A stretch of 64,000 nucleotides of DNA from Burkholderia cepacia (GCF_029962485.1 NZ_CP073639.1:558001-622000); one strand, 5' to 3'. Numbered from the stretch's first letter, positions 52,388 to 62,564 are shown. Program-made: numbers and translations. The notes: generated by a model not told the origin, from the letters alone.

Positions 52388-53839
52388 TCAGATCGACGCG
52401 GCGGACTGCGCATCGCCGTGCGCCGGCGCGGGCATGCGCGCCCGGATGAACGCCCAGGCCAGCGCCGACGCCGCGACCGCCGAGCCGGCGCCCAGCAGGA
52501 ACGCGAGGTGGTAGCCGCGATTGAGCGCGCCGACGGCGTCGGCGCCGGCCGCCACCAGCCCCTCGGTGCGGGCAGCCGCCAGACTCGCGAGGATCGCCAG
52601 CCCGAGCGCGCCGCCCATCATGAACGACGTGTTGACGGCGCCCGATGCAAGCCCCGACTCGTCGGGTGTCACGTCGCTCATCGCGGCCAGCATCACCGGG
52701 TTGAAGACCGCACTGGCCCCAAGGCCCATCAGCAGCATGCCGGGCAGCACGTCCGCGACGAAGCGGCCACCATCCGGCGCGCGCGCCAGCAACATCAGCC
52801 CGGACGACGCGACCAGCAGGCCGGACGACAGCGTCGCGCGAATCCCGAACCGCATCACCAGCTTCGGCGACACGCCCAGCGAAAAACCCGCCATGACGAC
52901 GCTGGCCGGCAGGAACGCGAGCCCGACCTGCATCGCGCCGTAGTGCAGCACGCGCTGCAGGTATAGCGCGGAAATGAACGACCACGCGAACATCGCGGCC
53001 GCCCACAGCACGCCCACCGCGTTGGCGGCGGCCACGTTGCGCCGCGCGAACAGGCCCAGCGGCATCAGCGGATGCGCCACACGCGACTCGACGACGACGA
53101 ACGCAATCGCGAGCGCGATCGCGGCACCGAGCTGGACGAGCGTCTGCGCCGACGTCCAGCCTGCCGCATGGCCATGCACGATCGCGTAGACGGCCAGCAT
53201 CAGCGACCCGGTAACGGTCGCCGCCCCCGCGAGATCCAGCGGTGCACGTTCGGCCGGCGGCGTGCGCGCCGGCAGCAGCGCCGTGCACGCGGCATACACG
53301 GCCACGCCGATCGGCAGGTTGACGAGAAAGATCCAGTGCCAGCTCAACGCGCTGGTCAGCACGCCGCCGAGCAGCACACCGAGGCTGCCGCCGCTCGCGG
53401 CGACGAACCCGTACACACCCATCGCCTTCGCGCGGTCGGCCGGCGACGTGAACAGGTTCATGATGATCGACAGCGATACGGCCGACACCAACGCACCGCC
53501 GAGCCCCTGCACCGCGCGCGCCGCGATCAGCAGTCCTTGCGTGTTCGCGAGCCCGCACGCAACCGATGCGAGCGTGAACAGCGCGATGCCGCGCAGAAAC
53601 AGCCGGCGGTGGCCGTACAGGTCACCGAGCCGCCCGCCGAGCAGCAGGAAGCCGCCGAAGGTCAGCAGGTACGCGTTCACCACCCAGACGAGCGACGTCT
53701 CGGCAAAGCGGAGGTCGGCCCGGATGGACGGCAGCGCGACGTTCACGATGGTCGTGTCCAGCACGATCATCAGCATGCCCAGGCAGAGCACGATCAGCGC
53801 CAGCCAGCGCTTGCGCTCGTCGATCCCGTGCGTCGTCAT
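52388..53839 (-). CDS. MFS drug/proton antiporter, DHA2 (EmrB/QacA) type
   Basis: A 483-residue multidrug efflux transporter with 14 predicted helices. Motifs: LDTTIVNVALPSI in helix 1 (DHA2 motif D1), GGRLGDLYGHRRLFL (MFS motif A), ASGGSLGVLLGGVLTSALSWHWIFLVNLPIG (motif C). It would export drugs or toxic metabolites in exchange for protons. It is last in the yceI-azoR-pirin-MFS operon, 18 bases after the pirin stop. GGGAG lies 7 bases before ATG 53839. Confidence 0.92.
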   Translation of the reverse strand: MTTHGIDERKRWLALIVLCLGMLMIVLDTTIVNVALPSIRADLRFAETSLVWVVNAYLLTFGGFLLLGGRLGDLYGHRRLFLRGIALFTLASVACGLANTQGLLIAARAVQGLGGALVSAVSLSIIMNLFTSPADRAKAMGVYGFVAASGGSLGVLLGGVLTSALSWHWIFLVNLPIGVAVYAACTALLPARTPPAERAPLDLAGAATVTGSLMLAVYAIVHGHAAGWTSAQTLVQLGAAIALAIAFVVVESRVAHPLMPLGLFARRNVAAANAVGVLWAAAMFAWSFISALYLQRVLHYGAMQVGLAFLPASVVMAGFSLGVSPKLVMRFGIRATLSSGLLVASSGLMLLARAPDGGRFVADVLPGMLLMGLGASAVFNPVMLAAMSDVTPDESGLASGAVNTSFMMGGALGLAILASLAAARTEGLVAAGADAVGALNRGYHLAFLLGAGSAVAASALAWAFIRARMPAPAHGDAQSAASI

Positions 53840-53857
53840 GAAACCGCTCCCGTCGAA

Positions 53858-54709
53858 TCAGCGCATCACGCCCGTGGCGCGCAGTTCGTGGCCGATGCGC
53901 ACGATTTCGCGTTCGCCTTCCGCCAGCGCGGCCGCGCTCGTATGCACCGAGTAGTAACCCAGATGGAGCTCGTGCGGATGCGGGATCGCGGTGCCGACCA
54001 CGAAGCGCGTATCGGCCACGGCCTCGAATTCGATCGCGGCGTCGGACGCGTCGAACACGACCAGTTCACCCTGGCCGACCGCATCCGGCGTACGCAGGCT
54101 GCCGTCCATCACGGCCGTCCAGCCGACCCGGTGGCCCTGCGGCGGCCGGCAGATCCAGCGCTCGCCGGCCTTCAGTTGCACGACCAGGTAGTTGATGCCC
54201 GCCGGCGCATCGATCGGGCTGACCGCGTCGCCGTGGCGGCCGAGCAGCACGCGTGCCGGGCCGTCGGTCGGGATGTCGTCGATCGACAGGTGCTGGCTGA
54301 ACGCCGGCGCCAGCTCGCGCCCCGGTGGCAACGCGACCCATAGCTGGAACGCCTTGACCGGCGGCACGACCGAACCCGTATGCCAGACGCCGCGCCCGGC
54401 GCTCATCCATTCGATGTCGCCAGGCGCCATCGTGCCTTCGTGGCCGGTGGATTCGGCGTAGGTGCCGCGTCCGTCGATCGCGAGCGTCAGCGTCGCGATG
54501 CCCGAATGCGGATGCCAGCCGAAGGCCTGCGCCCCGATCGGCGCCTGCGTATCGACCAGGTCGAGAAAGACGAACGGCTTGATCATCTCGCCGACGTCGG
54601 ACGGGCTCGCCATCCGCACGACCGGGCCATGCGCGTGGCCGTGCGTGCGGAACACGACGTGACGACCGGCGACGGTGGCCTGCGAAACGGGTTCGAGGGC
54701 ATTCAACAT
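53858..54709 (-). CDS. Pirin-family protein
   Basis: A 283-residue bicupin pirin. The N-terminal domain has the iron site HPHSGIATLTLAIDG with the downstream EG-x-MAPGDIEWMSAGRGVWHTGSV block (His and Glu ligands: H-x-H ... E ... H). The C-terminal cupin is degenerate, as usual. Pirins include quercetinases and redox-sensing regulators. The AzoR gene is 36 bases upstream, consistent with aromatic or quinone stress. ATG 54709 has AGGAGAAC about 5 bases upstream. Confidence 0.92.
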   Translation of the reverse strand: MLNALEPVSQATVAGRHVVFRTHGHAHGPVVRMASPSDVGEMIKPFVFLDLVDTQAPIGAQAFGWHPHSGIATLTLAIDGRGTYAESTGHEGTMAPGDIEWMSAGRGVWHTGSVVPPVKAFQLWVALPPGRELAPAFSQHLSIDDIPTDGPARVLLGRHGDAVSPIDAPAGINYLVVQLKAGERWICRPPQGHRVGWTAVMDGSLRTPDAVGQGELVVFDASDAAIEFEAVADTRFVVGTAIPHPHELHLGYYSVHTSAAALAEGEREIVRIGHELRATGVMR

Positions 54710-54745
54710 GGTGGTTCTCCTGTGGCCGGCAGCCGGCCCGTTGCG

Positions 54746-55351
54746 TCAGGCCGCGAGAGCCGCCGCCGCTTCCTTCGCCGATGCAATGGCGCCGCTGCGC
54801 TTGTCCGGCCCCATCGCGACGCCTTCCGCGCGAATGAACGTGATGTCCGTGATGCCGAGAAAACCGAACGCGTCCCGCAGATAGGTTTCCTGATGATCGA
54901 AGGACGCGACCGGCGAGCCTGCGCTGTACACGCCGCCGCGCGACGATGCGATGACCAGCTTCTTGCCGCCGGACAGCCCCTCCGGCCCGTTCTCGGTATA
55001 GCGGAACGTCTTGCCGGCCACGGAGATGCGGTCGATCCACGCCTTCAGTTGCGACGCGATGCCGAAGTTGTACATCGGTGCACCGATGACCACGATGTCG
55101 GTCGCGAGGAACTCGTCGAGCGCACGCTGGCCGATCTCGACGTCCGCCTTCAGCGCGTCGTCGACGGGTGCGCCTTGCGCGGCGGCGAGGTGCTGGCCGG
55201 TCAGGTGGCCGATCGGCGTGACGGCAAGATCGAGGCGCGTGACCGTGAGGCCCGGATCGCGGGCGCGGAAATTGGCGACGATCTCTGCCGACAGTTCGCG
55301 GCTGACCGAGCCTTGGCCGAGGATGCTGGAATCGATGTGCAGCAGTTTCAT
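54746..55351 (-). CDS. azoR: FMN-dependent NADH-azoreductase
   Basis: A 201-residue flavodoxin-like azo/quinone reductase. Signature segments: [21 protein letters not shown] (FMN phosphate loop), [30 protein letters not shown] and [12 protein letters not shown] match AzoR closely. It reduces azo dyes and quinones by two electrons using NADH, protecting against thiol and quinone stress. It lies 27 bases downstream of yceI and 36 bases upstream of pirin, in the same operon. ATG 55351 has GGAG nearby. Confidence 0.95.
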   Translation of the reverse strand: MKLLHIDSSILGQGSVSRELSAEIVANFRARDPGLTVTRLDLAVTPIGHLTGQHLAAAQGAPVDDALKADVEIGQRALDEFLATDIVVIGAPMYNFGIASQLKAWIDRISVAGKTFRYTENGPEGLSGGKKLVIASSRGGVYSAGSPVASFDHQETYLRDAFGFLGITDITFIRAEGVAMGPDKRSGAIASAKEAAAALAA

Positions 55352-55378
55352 GAGGATTCTCCGAACGGGATGACAGGG

Positions 55379-55957
55379 TTACTGCTTGAGGGCTTCGGCC
55401 GTGATCAGCAGGCGCGTCTTCATGTTGAAGCCGTATGCCTTGCCGAAATCGACGCCGAACTCGCTGCGGTCGAACTCACCCACCGCGTCGACGCCGCACA
55501 CTTCGCGCTTGAGCATCGGATGCGGCATGCACTTGAACGAATCGATCTTCAGCGTGAGCGGACGCGTCACGCCGTGCATCGTGAGATTGCCGACCACCGT
55601 CGCCGGCCGGTCGCCGTTGAACGTGATCGCGCCCTTGTAGGTCGCTTCCGGGAACTTCGACGCGTCGAAGAACTGGTTCGATTGCAGGTCCTGGTCGAGC
55701 TTCGTGCTGCCCGTATGAACCGACGCAATCGCGGTCGTCACTTCGACCGTGCCGGTCTTCGCCGCGCGGTCGAGCGTCACGGTGCCGCTCGATTTGTCGA
55801 ACTTGCCACGCCACACCGACAGGCCGCCGATGTGATCGGCTTCGAAGCTCGGGTACGTGTGGTCCGGATCGAGCTGGTACGTCGATGCGGCGGCGAATGC
55901 GGAAAACGACAGCGATGCGGCCAGTGCGCCGGCCGCGATCGTCAGGGTCTTGTTCAA
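55379..55957 (-). CDS. yceI: YceI-family periplasmic lipid-binding protein
   Basis: A 192-residue exported protein (signal [20 protein letters not shown]). The YceI barrel is clear: [89 protein letters not shown] and [16 protein letters not shown]. Family members bind isoprenoid quinones or lipids. The start is TTG 55957 with AAGGAG 6 bases upstream. It is the first gene of the operon, divergent from the LysR regulator. Confidence 0.93.
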   Translation of the reverse strand: MNKTLTIAAGALAASLSFSAFAAASTYQLDPDHTYPSFEADHIGGLSVWRGKFDKSSGTVTLDRAAKTGTVEVTTAIASVHTGSTKLDQDLQSNQFFDASKFPEATYKGAITFNGDRPATVVGNLTMHGVTRPLTLKIDSFKCMPHPMLKREVCGVDAVGEFDRSEFGVDFGKAYGFNMKTRLLITAEALKQ

Positions 55958-56017
55958 TTCAATCTCCTTGAAACATCAGGGGGTTCGTTTGTAGCGTGAG
56001 ACCAGTATGGAGATTGA

Positions 56018-56039
56018 ATCCGCTTTACACTAGACGGAT
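56018..56039. promoter_or_regulatory. Candidate LysR operator between yceI and lysR-type gene
   Basis: ATCCG (56018-56022) and CGGAT (56035-56039) form an inverted repeat with 12 bases between, typical of T-N11-A LysR sites. A second short inverted repeat GGATT-TGATT-AATCC lies at 56045-56059, near the regulator's start. Both sit in the 119-base divergent promoter. Confidence 0.5.
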
Positions 56040-56076
56040 AAATAGGATTTGATTAATCCATTTTTGGAGGAATCCG

Positions 56077-57000
56077 ATGCTCGATCTGAATGATCTCGCG
56101 CTGTTCGTCCAGGTCGTCCGGGCCGGCAGCTTCTCGGAGGCCGCGCGACGCCTGCGCATGCCGGCCAATACGCTGAGCCGGCGCATCGACCAGCTCGAAG
56201 GGCAGATCGGCACGCGCCTGCTGCATCGCTCGACCCGCAAGCTCGCACCGAGCACCGAAGGCCAGGCGCTGTTCGAGCGCTATGCGCCGGCCCTCGACCG
56301 GATCTTCGAGATCGAGCGGATGCATGCGGACGGGCAGGAACCGTCCGGCACGGTTCGCGTGACGGCGATGGCCGGCCTGTTCGAATTTTTCAAGCTGGAA
56401 TGGCTGGCCGAGTTCTATGCCCGCTATCCGCAGATCAGCATCGACTTCCTGCTCGACGACACGCCGTCCGACCTGATCGCCGAGCGTATCGACCTCGCCT
56501 TGCGCATCGGCGTCGAGACGGGCGGCAGCTTCCGCGTGCGCCGGATCGCGCCGGGCACGATGATCCTCGCCGCCAGCCCTGCCTACCTCGAACGGCGCGG
56601 CGCGCCACGCACGCCGCGCGACCTCGCCGACCACGATTGCCTCACGGTATCGAGCCGCCAAGGGCGCAGCATGTGGCGGCTGCAGGGGCCGCGCGGCACG
56701 CAGGAAATCTCGATCGCAGGCCGCTTCTCGGTCAACGACATGCGCGTGGTCGTGCAAGCCTGCATCGCCGGGCTCGGCATCGCGCTGGTGCCGCAGTTGC
56801 TCGTCGAGCCGGCGATCGAGCAAGGCAGGATGGTGCGCGTGCTGCCGTCCTATCGACGCTCGAGCACAGGCCTCGGGCTGCAGCTCGTCTACACGAGCCG
56901 CCCGCCGTTGCCGCCCGCGGTCACGCTCGTCGCCGAATTCCTGCTGGAAAAGCTGGGCCAGGGGATACCGGGGTACCCGGAGCACGCGGCCGACCGATAA
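56077..57000 (+). CDS. LysR-family transcriptional regulator
   Basis: A 307-residue LTTR. The N-terminal HTH is DLALFVQVVRAGSFSEAARRLRMPANTLSRRIDQLEGQIGTRLLHRSTRKLAPSTEG; the effector domain follows (GTVRVTAMAGLFEFF, DLALRIGVETGGSFRVRRIAPGTMILAASPAYL, FSVNDMRVVVQACIAGLGIALVP). It belongs to the CrgA/DsdC-like aromatic/quinone-responsive group. GGAGG lies 8 bases before ATG 56077. It is divergent from the yceI-azoR-pirin-MFS operon and should control it, probably in response to a quinone-like or aromatic compound. Confidence 0.93.
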   Translation: MLDLNDLALFVQVVRAGSFSEAARRLRMPANTLSRRIDQLEGQIGTRLLHRSTRKLAPSTEGQALFERYAPALDRIFEIERMHADGQEPSGTVRVTAMAGLFEFFKLEWLAEFYARYPQISIDFLLDDTPSDLIAERIDLALRIGVETGGSFRVRRIAPGTMILAASPAYLERRGAPRTPRDLADHDCLTVSSRQGRSMWRLQGPRGTQEISIAGRFSVNDMRVVVQACIAGLGIALVPQLLVEPAIEQGRMVRVLPSYRRSSTGLGLQLVYTSRPPLPPAVTLVAEFLLEKLGQGIPGYPEHAADR

Positions 57001-57131
57001 GGTTTCGTTGTCGCGGCGAACGGAATTTCTTGTTGGACGCGGAATATCGGCGCACGAACACTGCGGGGCATCGCGTCGGGTAGCAACCGACGCCCATGCC
57101 AGGGCCCGGGGCCCCATCGCAGGAGACAGCC

Positions 57132-58520
57132 ATGCCGGCATCAGCAAGCGCCATCAACGTCCGGGAATTCATCGACGAACGTCCCGTCAGCCCGTTTCAG
57201 TGGCTCGTCGGGCTGCTCACATTCGTCGTGATCTCGCTGGACGGCTGGGATACCGTCATCATCGGCTTCGTCGTGCCGGAACTCATCAAGGAATGGGGCG
57301 TCACGAAGAGCGCACTGGCGCCGGTGCTCAGCGCCGCGCTGTTCGGTCTGGCGGCGGGCGCGCTGCTGGGCGGGCCGATCGCCGACCGCTTCGGCCGCAA
57401 GCGCGTGCTGGTCGCGAGCGTGCTGATCATCGGCGTCGGCACGCTGGCCACCGCGCACGCGACGTCGCTCGCGACGATGCTGCCGATCCGCTTCGTCACC
57501 GGGCTCGGCCTCGGCGCCGTGATGCCGAACGTCGTGACGCTGTGGTCCGAGTACGTGCCGGAACGCCGGCGCTCGTTCCTCGTGACGGTCGTGTACAGCG
57601 GATTCACGGTCGGCGCCGCGCTGTGCGGGTTCATCGCGGCCTGGATCATCCCGAGCTACGGGTGGCGCACGATGCTGACGGTGGGTGGTGCGCTGGCGGT
57701 GGTCTGCGTCCCGATCCTGATGCGCTGGCTGCCCGAATCAGTCGCATTCCTCACGGTTCAGCACAAGCGTCCCGAACTGATTGCGAAGATCCTTTCCGCG
57801 ATCGGCCGTACGCGCGTGGCCGCCGATACGACATTCTTCCTGCCCGCGCAACCGAAGGTGAAAGGCGGTGCGATCGGCACGATCCTGTCGAAGCGCTATG
57901 TCGCGGGCACGGTCCTGATCTGGCTGTGCTATTTCGTCGGGCTGTTCGTCCTTTACCTGCTGTACAACTGGCTGCCGACGATGGCAAAAGACGCCGGTTA
58001 TACGAGCGCGCAGGGCGCGATCATGGTCGGCTTCCTGAACTGGGGCGGCACGCTGGGCTCGGTCGCGATCGGCTGGCTGATGGATCGCTTCGACCGCTAC
58101 CGCGTGATCGCCGCGAGTTTTTGCCTGGCGGCACTGTCGCTCTGGGCCGTGCACGGGATGCAGTCGACGTTCTGGGCCCTGCAGGTGCTCGCCTTTGCGT
58201 GGGGGTGGTTCGTTCCCGGCACGAATACCGGCATGAATGCGCTGACCGCGCGCTTCTATCCGACCGTCGCACGCTCGACCGGATTGAGCTGGATGCATGC
58301 GTTCGGCCGGCTGGGTGCGATCGGCAGCGCGTTTGCCGGCGCGGCGCTCCTGAGCGCGGGGCTGGGGCTCGGCCAGATTCTCCCGATCATGGCCGTCGCG
58401 CCGCTGGCCGGCGCGGTGGCCGTGCTCGTGATCGCGGGGCTCGTGAAGCGCTGGGCGCTGGCCGATGAGTCGACGGGGGCGGTCGTGAGTTCTGCGGCGG
58501 AGGTTTCCGCGAATACCTGA
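57132..58520 (+). CDS. MFS aromatic acid:H+ symporter (AAHS family)
   Basis: A 462-residue transporter with 12 helices. Motifs: DGWDTVIIGFVVPELIKEWG in helix 1 (AAHS DGxD signature), GPIADRFGRKRVLVASVLI (MFS motif A), WGGTLGSVAIGWLMDRFDRYRV. The family imports protocatechuate, hydroxybenzoates and related acids with protons. ATG 57132 has AGGAG 7-8 bases upstream; the in-frame ATG 57096 has none. It follows the LysR gene by 131 bases on the same strand, and no catabolic enzymes are adjacent. Confidence 0.9.
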   Translation: MPASASAINVREFIDERPVSPFQWLVGLLTFVVISLDGWDTVIIGFVVPELIKEWGVTKSALAPVLSAALFGLAAGALLGGPIADRFGRKRVLVASVLIIGVGTLATAHATSLATMLPIRFVTGLGLGAVMPNVVTLWSEYVPERRRSFLVTVVYSGFTVGAALCGFIAAWIIPSYGWRTMLTVGGALAVVCVPILMRWLPESVAFLTVQHKRPELIAKILSAIGRTRVAADTTFFLPAQPKVKGGAIGTILSKRYVAGTVLIWLCYFVGLFVLYLLYNWLPTMAKDAGYTSAQGAIMVGFLNWGGTLGSVAIGWLMDRFDRYRVIAASFCLAALSLWAVHGMQSTFWALQVLAFAWGWFVPGTNTGMNALTARFYPTVARSTGLSWMHAFGRLGAIGSAFAGAALLSAGLGLGQILPIMAVAPLAGAVAVLVIAGLVKRWALADESTGAVVSSAAEVSANT

Positions 58521-58541
58521 CGATAGCCGTCGCGGCAACAC

Positions 58542-58769
58542 TCAGCTCCGACAAGGCGCCGCCTTCCTGTCGGTCCCACTGCCCTGACTCGACACGACGC
58601 CGGCCGTATGCGGCCGTGCGTCGTTGGTCACGCGCGTCGGGTTCAGCTCACGCAGCACGCTCGCACGGCTGCCATCGTCGTTCGGCAGCTGCGGCTGCCC
58701 GCGCGCGAACGCGGGCGCGACCGCCGCCGCGAGCAGCGCGGCGATCGCCAGTCGGGAAAGGCTCCTCAT
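58542..58769 (-). CDS. Small secreted protein of unknown function
   Basis: A 75-residue protein with signal peptide MRSLSRLAIAALLAAAVAPAFA and a polar mature part (GQPQLPNDDGSRASVLREL, ending KAAPCRS). A family is not recognised. It begins 15 bases after the stop of the DUF4148 gene and is probably cotranscribed with it. It is convergent with the AAHS transporter gene. Confidence 0.65.
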   Translation of the reverse strand: MRSLSRLAIAALLAAAVAPAFARGQPQLPNDDGSRASVLRELNPTRVTNDARPHTAGVVSSQGSGTDRKAAPCRS

Positions 58770-58784
58770 CGCCCGACTCCCCGC

Positions 58785-59063
58785 TTACTGCACGCTGGCG
58801 GCCGGCACGGACACCGAAGCCGTCGCCGTGCCCTGTTCGCCATGCGCGATCGCATAGAGTTCGCGATTGCGCGCGATCGTCTGCGTGCTCGGCGGATAGT
58901 CCCAGTTCGACGTCGGCACGGTGCCGTCGCGCTGCGCCTGGACGAGATCGGCGATCACGTCGGCACGGGTCGGCCCCGACGACGACGCCTGTGCGAAAGC
59001 GGCAACCGGCGTGCCGATGGCGAGGGCGAGCAGCGCGGCGGCTGCGATCAGTCTGCGATTCAT
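58785..59063 (-). CDS. DUF4148 small secreted protein
   Basis: A 92-residue exported protein (signal LIAAAALLALAIGTPVAAFA). The DUF4148 core is PTRADVIADLVQAQRDGTVPTSNWDYPPS followed by IARNRELYAIAH. Such proteins are abundant in Burkholderia and of unknown role. ATG 59063 is supported by GGGGAG 7 bases upstream; the longer upstream frame is not. It is divergent from the RND pump genes. Confidence 0.85.
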   Translation of the reverse strand: MNRRLIAAAALLALAIGTPVAAFAQASSSGPTRADVIADLVQAQRDGTVPTSNWDYPPSTQTIARNRELYAIAHGEQGTATASVSVPAASVQ

Positions 59064-59333
59064 GATGAAACTCCCCAGAACGGTTCGATGAAGACGCATC
59101 GTCGATGCGCCGCCGGCGGAACCGCGGATGCGATTCATCGCCTGACACGTTCATTCTGGTGATCGCAGCCGGCACGACGCTGACGCGCAGATGACAATCC
59201 TGAAATCCGCCGCAGCGCGCGCAGATAACAGCTTCGTAATCTTCGAGTCAGGGCCGGGTCAACGCGGCGCCGTCAGACTTCAGGCTCGTCGCATCGCATG
59301 CGGCGCCCCTGCCCTGCTTCGAGGAACAACATC

Positions 59334-62300
59334 ATGTGGATCGTCCGGCTGGCGTTGCGCCGGCCCTATACGTTTGTCGTGCTCGCGCTGCTGATCTTCA
59401 TCGCGGGACCGCTCGCGATCCTGCGCACGCCGACCGACATCTTCCCGAACATCGACATTCCCGTCGTCAGCATCGTGTGGTCGTACAACGGCTTCTCGGC
59501 CGAAGACATGGCCAAGCGGATCACGTCGAGCTACGAGCGCGCACTGACATCCGACGTCGACGACATCGAGCACATCGAATCGCAGTCGCTGAACGGCGTG
59601 TCGGTCGTGAAGATCTTCTTCCACCCCGGCGCGGACATCAACCGCGCGATCGCCGAAGCCGCGAGCAACTCGGCATCGATCCTGCGGATCCTGCCGCCCG
59701 GCACGCTGCCGCCGAACATCATCACGTACAACGCGTCGACGGTACCGATCCTGCAACTCGGGCTGTCGAGCGACACGCTCGCCGAGCAGCAGCTGTACGA
59801 CCTCGGCAACAGCTTCATCCGCACGCAACTCGCGACCGTCCAGGGCGCGGCCGTGCCGCTGCCGTTCGGCGGCAAGATCCGCCAGATCGTCGTCGATCTC
59901 GACACGCGCGCGCTGCAGGCGAAGGGGCTCGCGCCGATCGACGTCGTGAACGCGATCAACGCGCAGAACCTGATCTTGCCGGGCGGCACCGCGAAGATCG
60001 GCACGCGCGAATACAACGTGCAGATGAACGGCAGCACGCAGACGGTCGCCGCGCTGAACAACCTGCCGGTGAAGACGATCGGCGGCAGCGTCGTCTATGT
60101 GCGCGACGTCGCGCATGTTCGCGACGGCTACGCGCCGCAGACCAACATCGTGCGCGCGGACGGCAAGCGCGCGGCGCTGCTGACCGTCGAAAAGACCGGC
60201 AGCGCGTCGACGCTGACGATCATCCAGCAGGTCAAGGCGATGCTGCCGAAGATCGCGGCCGGGCTGCCGAAGGCGCTGCACATCTCGGCGCTCGGCGACC
60301 AGTCGGTGTTCGTGAAGGCGGCGATCCAGGGTGTCGTGCGCGAGGCGCTGATCGCCGCGTGCCTCACCGCGCTGATGATCCTGTTGTTCCTCGGCAGCTG
60401 GCGTGCGACGCTGATCATCGCGGTGTCGATCCCGCTCGCGGTGCTGACGTCGCTGCTCGCGCTGGCGGCGCTCGGCCAGACGATCAACATCATGACGTTG
60501 GGCGGGCTCGCGCTCGCGGTCGGCATTCTCGTCGACGACGCGACCGTCGCGATCGAGAACATCACGCATCACCTCGAACGCGGCGCGCCGCTCGAGGACG
60601 CGATCCTGACGGGCTCCGGCGAGATCGCCGTGCCGACCTTCGTGTCGACACTGTCGATCTGCATCGTGTTCGTGCCGATGTTCCTGCTGACGGGCGTCGC
60701 GCGCTACCTGTTCGTGCCGATGGCCGAGGCGGTGATCTTCGCGATGGTCGCGTCCTATTTCTTCTCGCGCACGCTGGTGCCGACGCTCGCGATGGTGCTG
60801 ATGCGCGCGAAGGGGCACGGCAAGCCGCCGCGCGGCGTGTTCGCATGGATCGCGCGTTTCCAGGCCGCGTTCGAGCATCGTTTCGAAGCGGTGCGGCTGC
60901 GCTATCGCGCGCTGCTGTCGGCCGCGATCGCGCGCCGCCGCCGGTTCGCGGCCGCGTTCCTGCTCGCGTGCGCCGCATCGACCGCGCTGTTCGCGTTCGC
61001 CGGCCAGGACTTCTTCCCGTCGGTCGACACGGGTGAAATCCGCCTGCACCTGCGCGCGCCGACCGGCACGCGGATCGAGGAGACCGCGCGCCTGACCGAC
61101 GAAGTCGAAGCGCGCATCCACGACGTGATTCCCGCGAGCGACATCGCCAGCGTGCTCGACAACATCGGCGTGCCGGTGAGCGGGATCAACCTCACGTACG
61201 ACTCGTCGGACCCGATCGGCACCGAGGACGCGGACGTGATGATCACGCTGAAGCCGAACCACGCGCCGACGGCCGCGTATGTCGCGAAGCTGCGCAACCT
61301 GCTCGCGCAGTCGTTCCCCGGCGTGACGTTCGCGTTCCTGCCGGCCGACATCGTCAGCCAGATCCTGAACTTCGGGTTGCCCGCGCCGATCGACATCCAG
61401 ATCGTCGGCAACAAGCTCGACCAGAACCGCGTCGTCGCGAATGCCTTGCTCGCGAAGCTGCGCGGTGTGCGCGGCCTCGTCGATGCGCGCATCCAACAGC
61501 CCGGCGACGAACCGGCCATCAACGTGAACGTGGACCGCACGAAGGCGATCCAGGCCGGCCTCGAACAGCGCGACGTCGCGCAGAACCTGCTGATCGCGCT
61601 GTCCGGCAGCTCGCAGACGACGCCGAATTTCTGGCTCGACCCGCGCAACGGTGTCAGCTATCCGCTGATGGTGCAGACGCCGCAGTATTCGGTCGATTCG
61701 CTGCAGGCGCTCGCGAACGTGCCGCTGCCGGCGGGCACCGCGCGTTCGCCACAGACGCCGGCCGGCGGCCCGGCCGCGGGCGCCCCCGCGCAGAACCTGC
61801 TCGGCGCGCTCGGCAGCTTCTCGCGCGCGACGCAGCAGGCGGTCGTGTCGCACTACAACGTGCAGCCGGTACTCGACATCTTCGCGTCGGTGCAGGGGCG
61901 CGACCTCGGCGGCGTAACGGCCGACGTGACGAAGCTCGTCGACGACGCGCGCGCGCAGTTGCCGCCCGGCTCGTCGATCGTGCTGCGCGGCCAGGTGCAG
62001 GCGATGCACGAATCGTTTGCCGGACTGCTTGGCGGCCTCGCGCTCGCGATCGCGCTCGTCTACCTGCTGATGGTCGTCAACTTCCAGTCGTGGCTCGACC
62101 CGCTCGTGATCGTTGGCGGCCTGCCCGCGTCGCTTGCCGGCATCGCATGGATGCTGTTCGTCACGCGCACGACGCTGTCGGTGCCCGCGCTGACCGGCAC
62201 GATCCTGTGCATCGGCATCGCGACCGCGAACAGCATCCTCGTCGTCAACGCGGCGCGCGAGCTGATCGCCGGCGGCGCGCCGCCGTGGCAGGCCGCGCTC

Positions 62301-62564
62301 GATGCCGGTTTCAGCCGCTTCCGCCCGGTCGTGATGACCGCGCTCGCGATGCTGATCGGCATGCTGCCGATGGCGCTCGGCCTCGGCGACGGCGGCGAGC
62401 AGAACGCGCCGCTCGGCCGCGCGGTGATCGGCGGGCTCGCGTTCGGCACGCTGTCGACGCTGCTGTTCGTGCCCGTCGTGTTCGGCTTCGTCCATGCGTG
62501 GCTCGAACGACGCCGCAACGCGGCTGCCGCACGCCGCGCGCAGGACACGCCGGCGCTGCCCTGA
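59334..62564 (+). CDS. RND-family efflux pump, inner-membrane permease (HAE-1-like)
   Basis: A 1076-residue proton-driven efflux permease. Twelve helices and two large periplasmic loops are implied by length and pattern. Diagnostic segments: LALRRPYTFVVLALLIFIAGPLAILRTPTDIFPNIDIPVVSIVWSYNG at the N-terminus, the TM4 GILVDDATVAIENITHHLERG with its proton-relay Asp pair, and LLMVVNFQSWLDPLVIVGGLPASLAG. The substrate is unknown. ATG 59334 has GAGGAA 8-9 bases upstream. The membrane fusion protein gene follows after 49 bases, the reverse of the common order. Confidence 0.92.
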   Translation: MWIVRLALRRPYTFVVLALLIFIAGPLAILRTPTDIFPNIDIPVVSIVWSYNGFSAEDMAKRITSSYERALTSDVDDIEHIESQSLNGVSVVKIFFHPGADINRAIAEAASNSASILRILPPGTLPPNIITYNASTVPILQLGLSSDTLAEQQLYDLGNSFIRTQLATVQGAAVPLPFGGKIRQIVVDLDTRALQAKGLAPIDVVNAINAQNLILPGGTAKIGTREYNVQMNGSTQTVAALNNLPVKTIGGSVVYVRDVAHVRDGYAPQTNIVRADGKRAALLTVEKTGSASTLTIIQQVKAMLPKIAAGLPKALHISALGDQSVFVKAAIQGVVREALIAACLTALMILLFLGSWRATLIIAVSIPLAVLTSLLALAALGQTINIMTLGGLALAVGILVDDATVAIENITHHLERGAPLEDAILTGSGEIAVPTFVSTLSICIVFVPMFLLTGVARYLFVPMAEAVIFAMVASYFFSRTLVPTLAMVLMRAKGHGKPPRGVFAWIARFQAAFEHRFEAVRLRYRALLSAAIARRRRFAAAFLLACAASTALFAFAGQDFFPSVDTGEIRLHLRAPTGTRIEETARLTDEVEARIHDVIPASDIASVLDNIGVPVSGINLTYDSSDPIGTEDADVMITLKPNHAPTAAYVAKLRNLLAQSFPGVTFAFLPADIVSQILNFGLPAPIDIQIVGNKLDQNRVVANALLAKLRGVRGLVDARIQQPGDEPAINVNVDRTKAIQAGLEQRDVAQNLLIALSGSSQTTPNFWLDPRNGVSYPLMVQTPQYSVDSLQALANVPLPAGTARSPQTPAGGPAAGAPAQNLLGALGSFSRATQQAVVSHYNVQPVLDIFASVQGRDLGGVTADVTKLVDDARAQLPPGSSIVLRGQVQAMHESFAGLLGGLALAIALVYLLMVVNFQSWLDPLVIVGGLPASLAGIAWMLFVTRTTLSVPALTGTILCIGIATANSILVVNAARELIAGGAPPWQAALDAGFSRFRPVVMTALAMLIGMLPMALGLGDGGEQNAPLGRAVIGGLAFGTLSTLLFVPVVFGFVHAWLERRRNAAAARRAQDTPALP

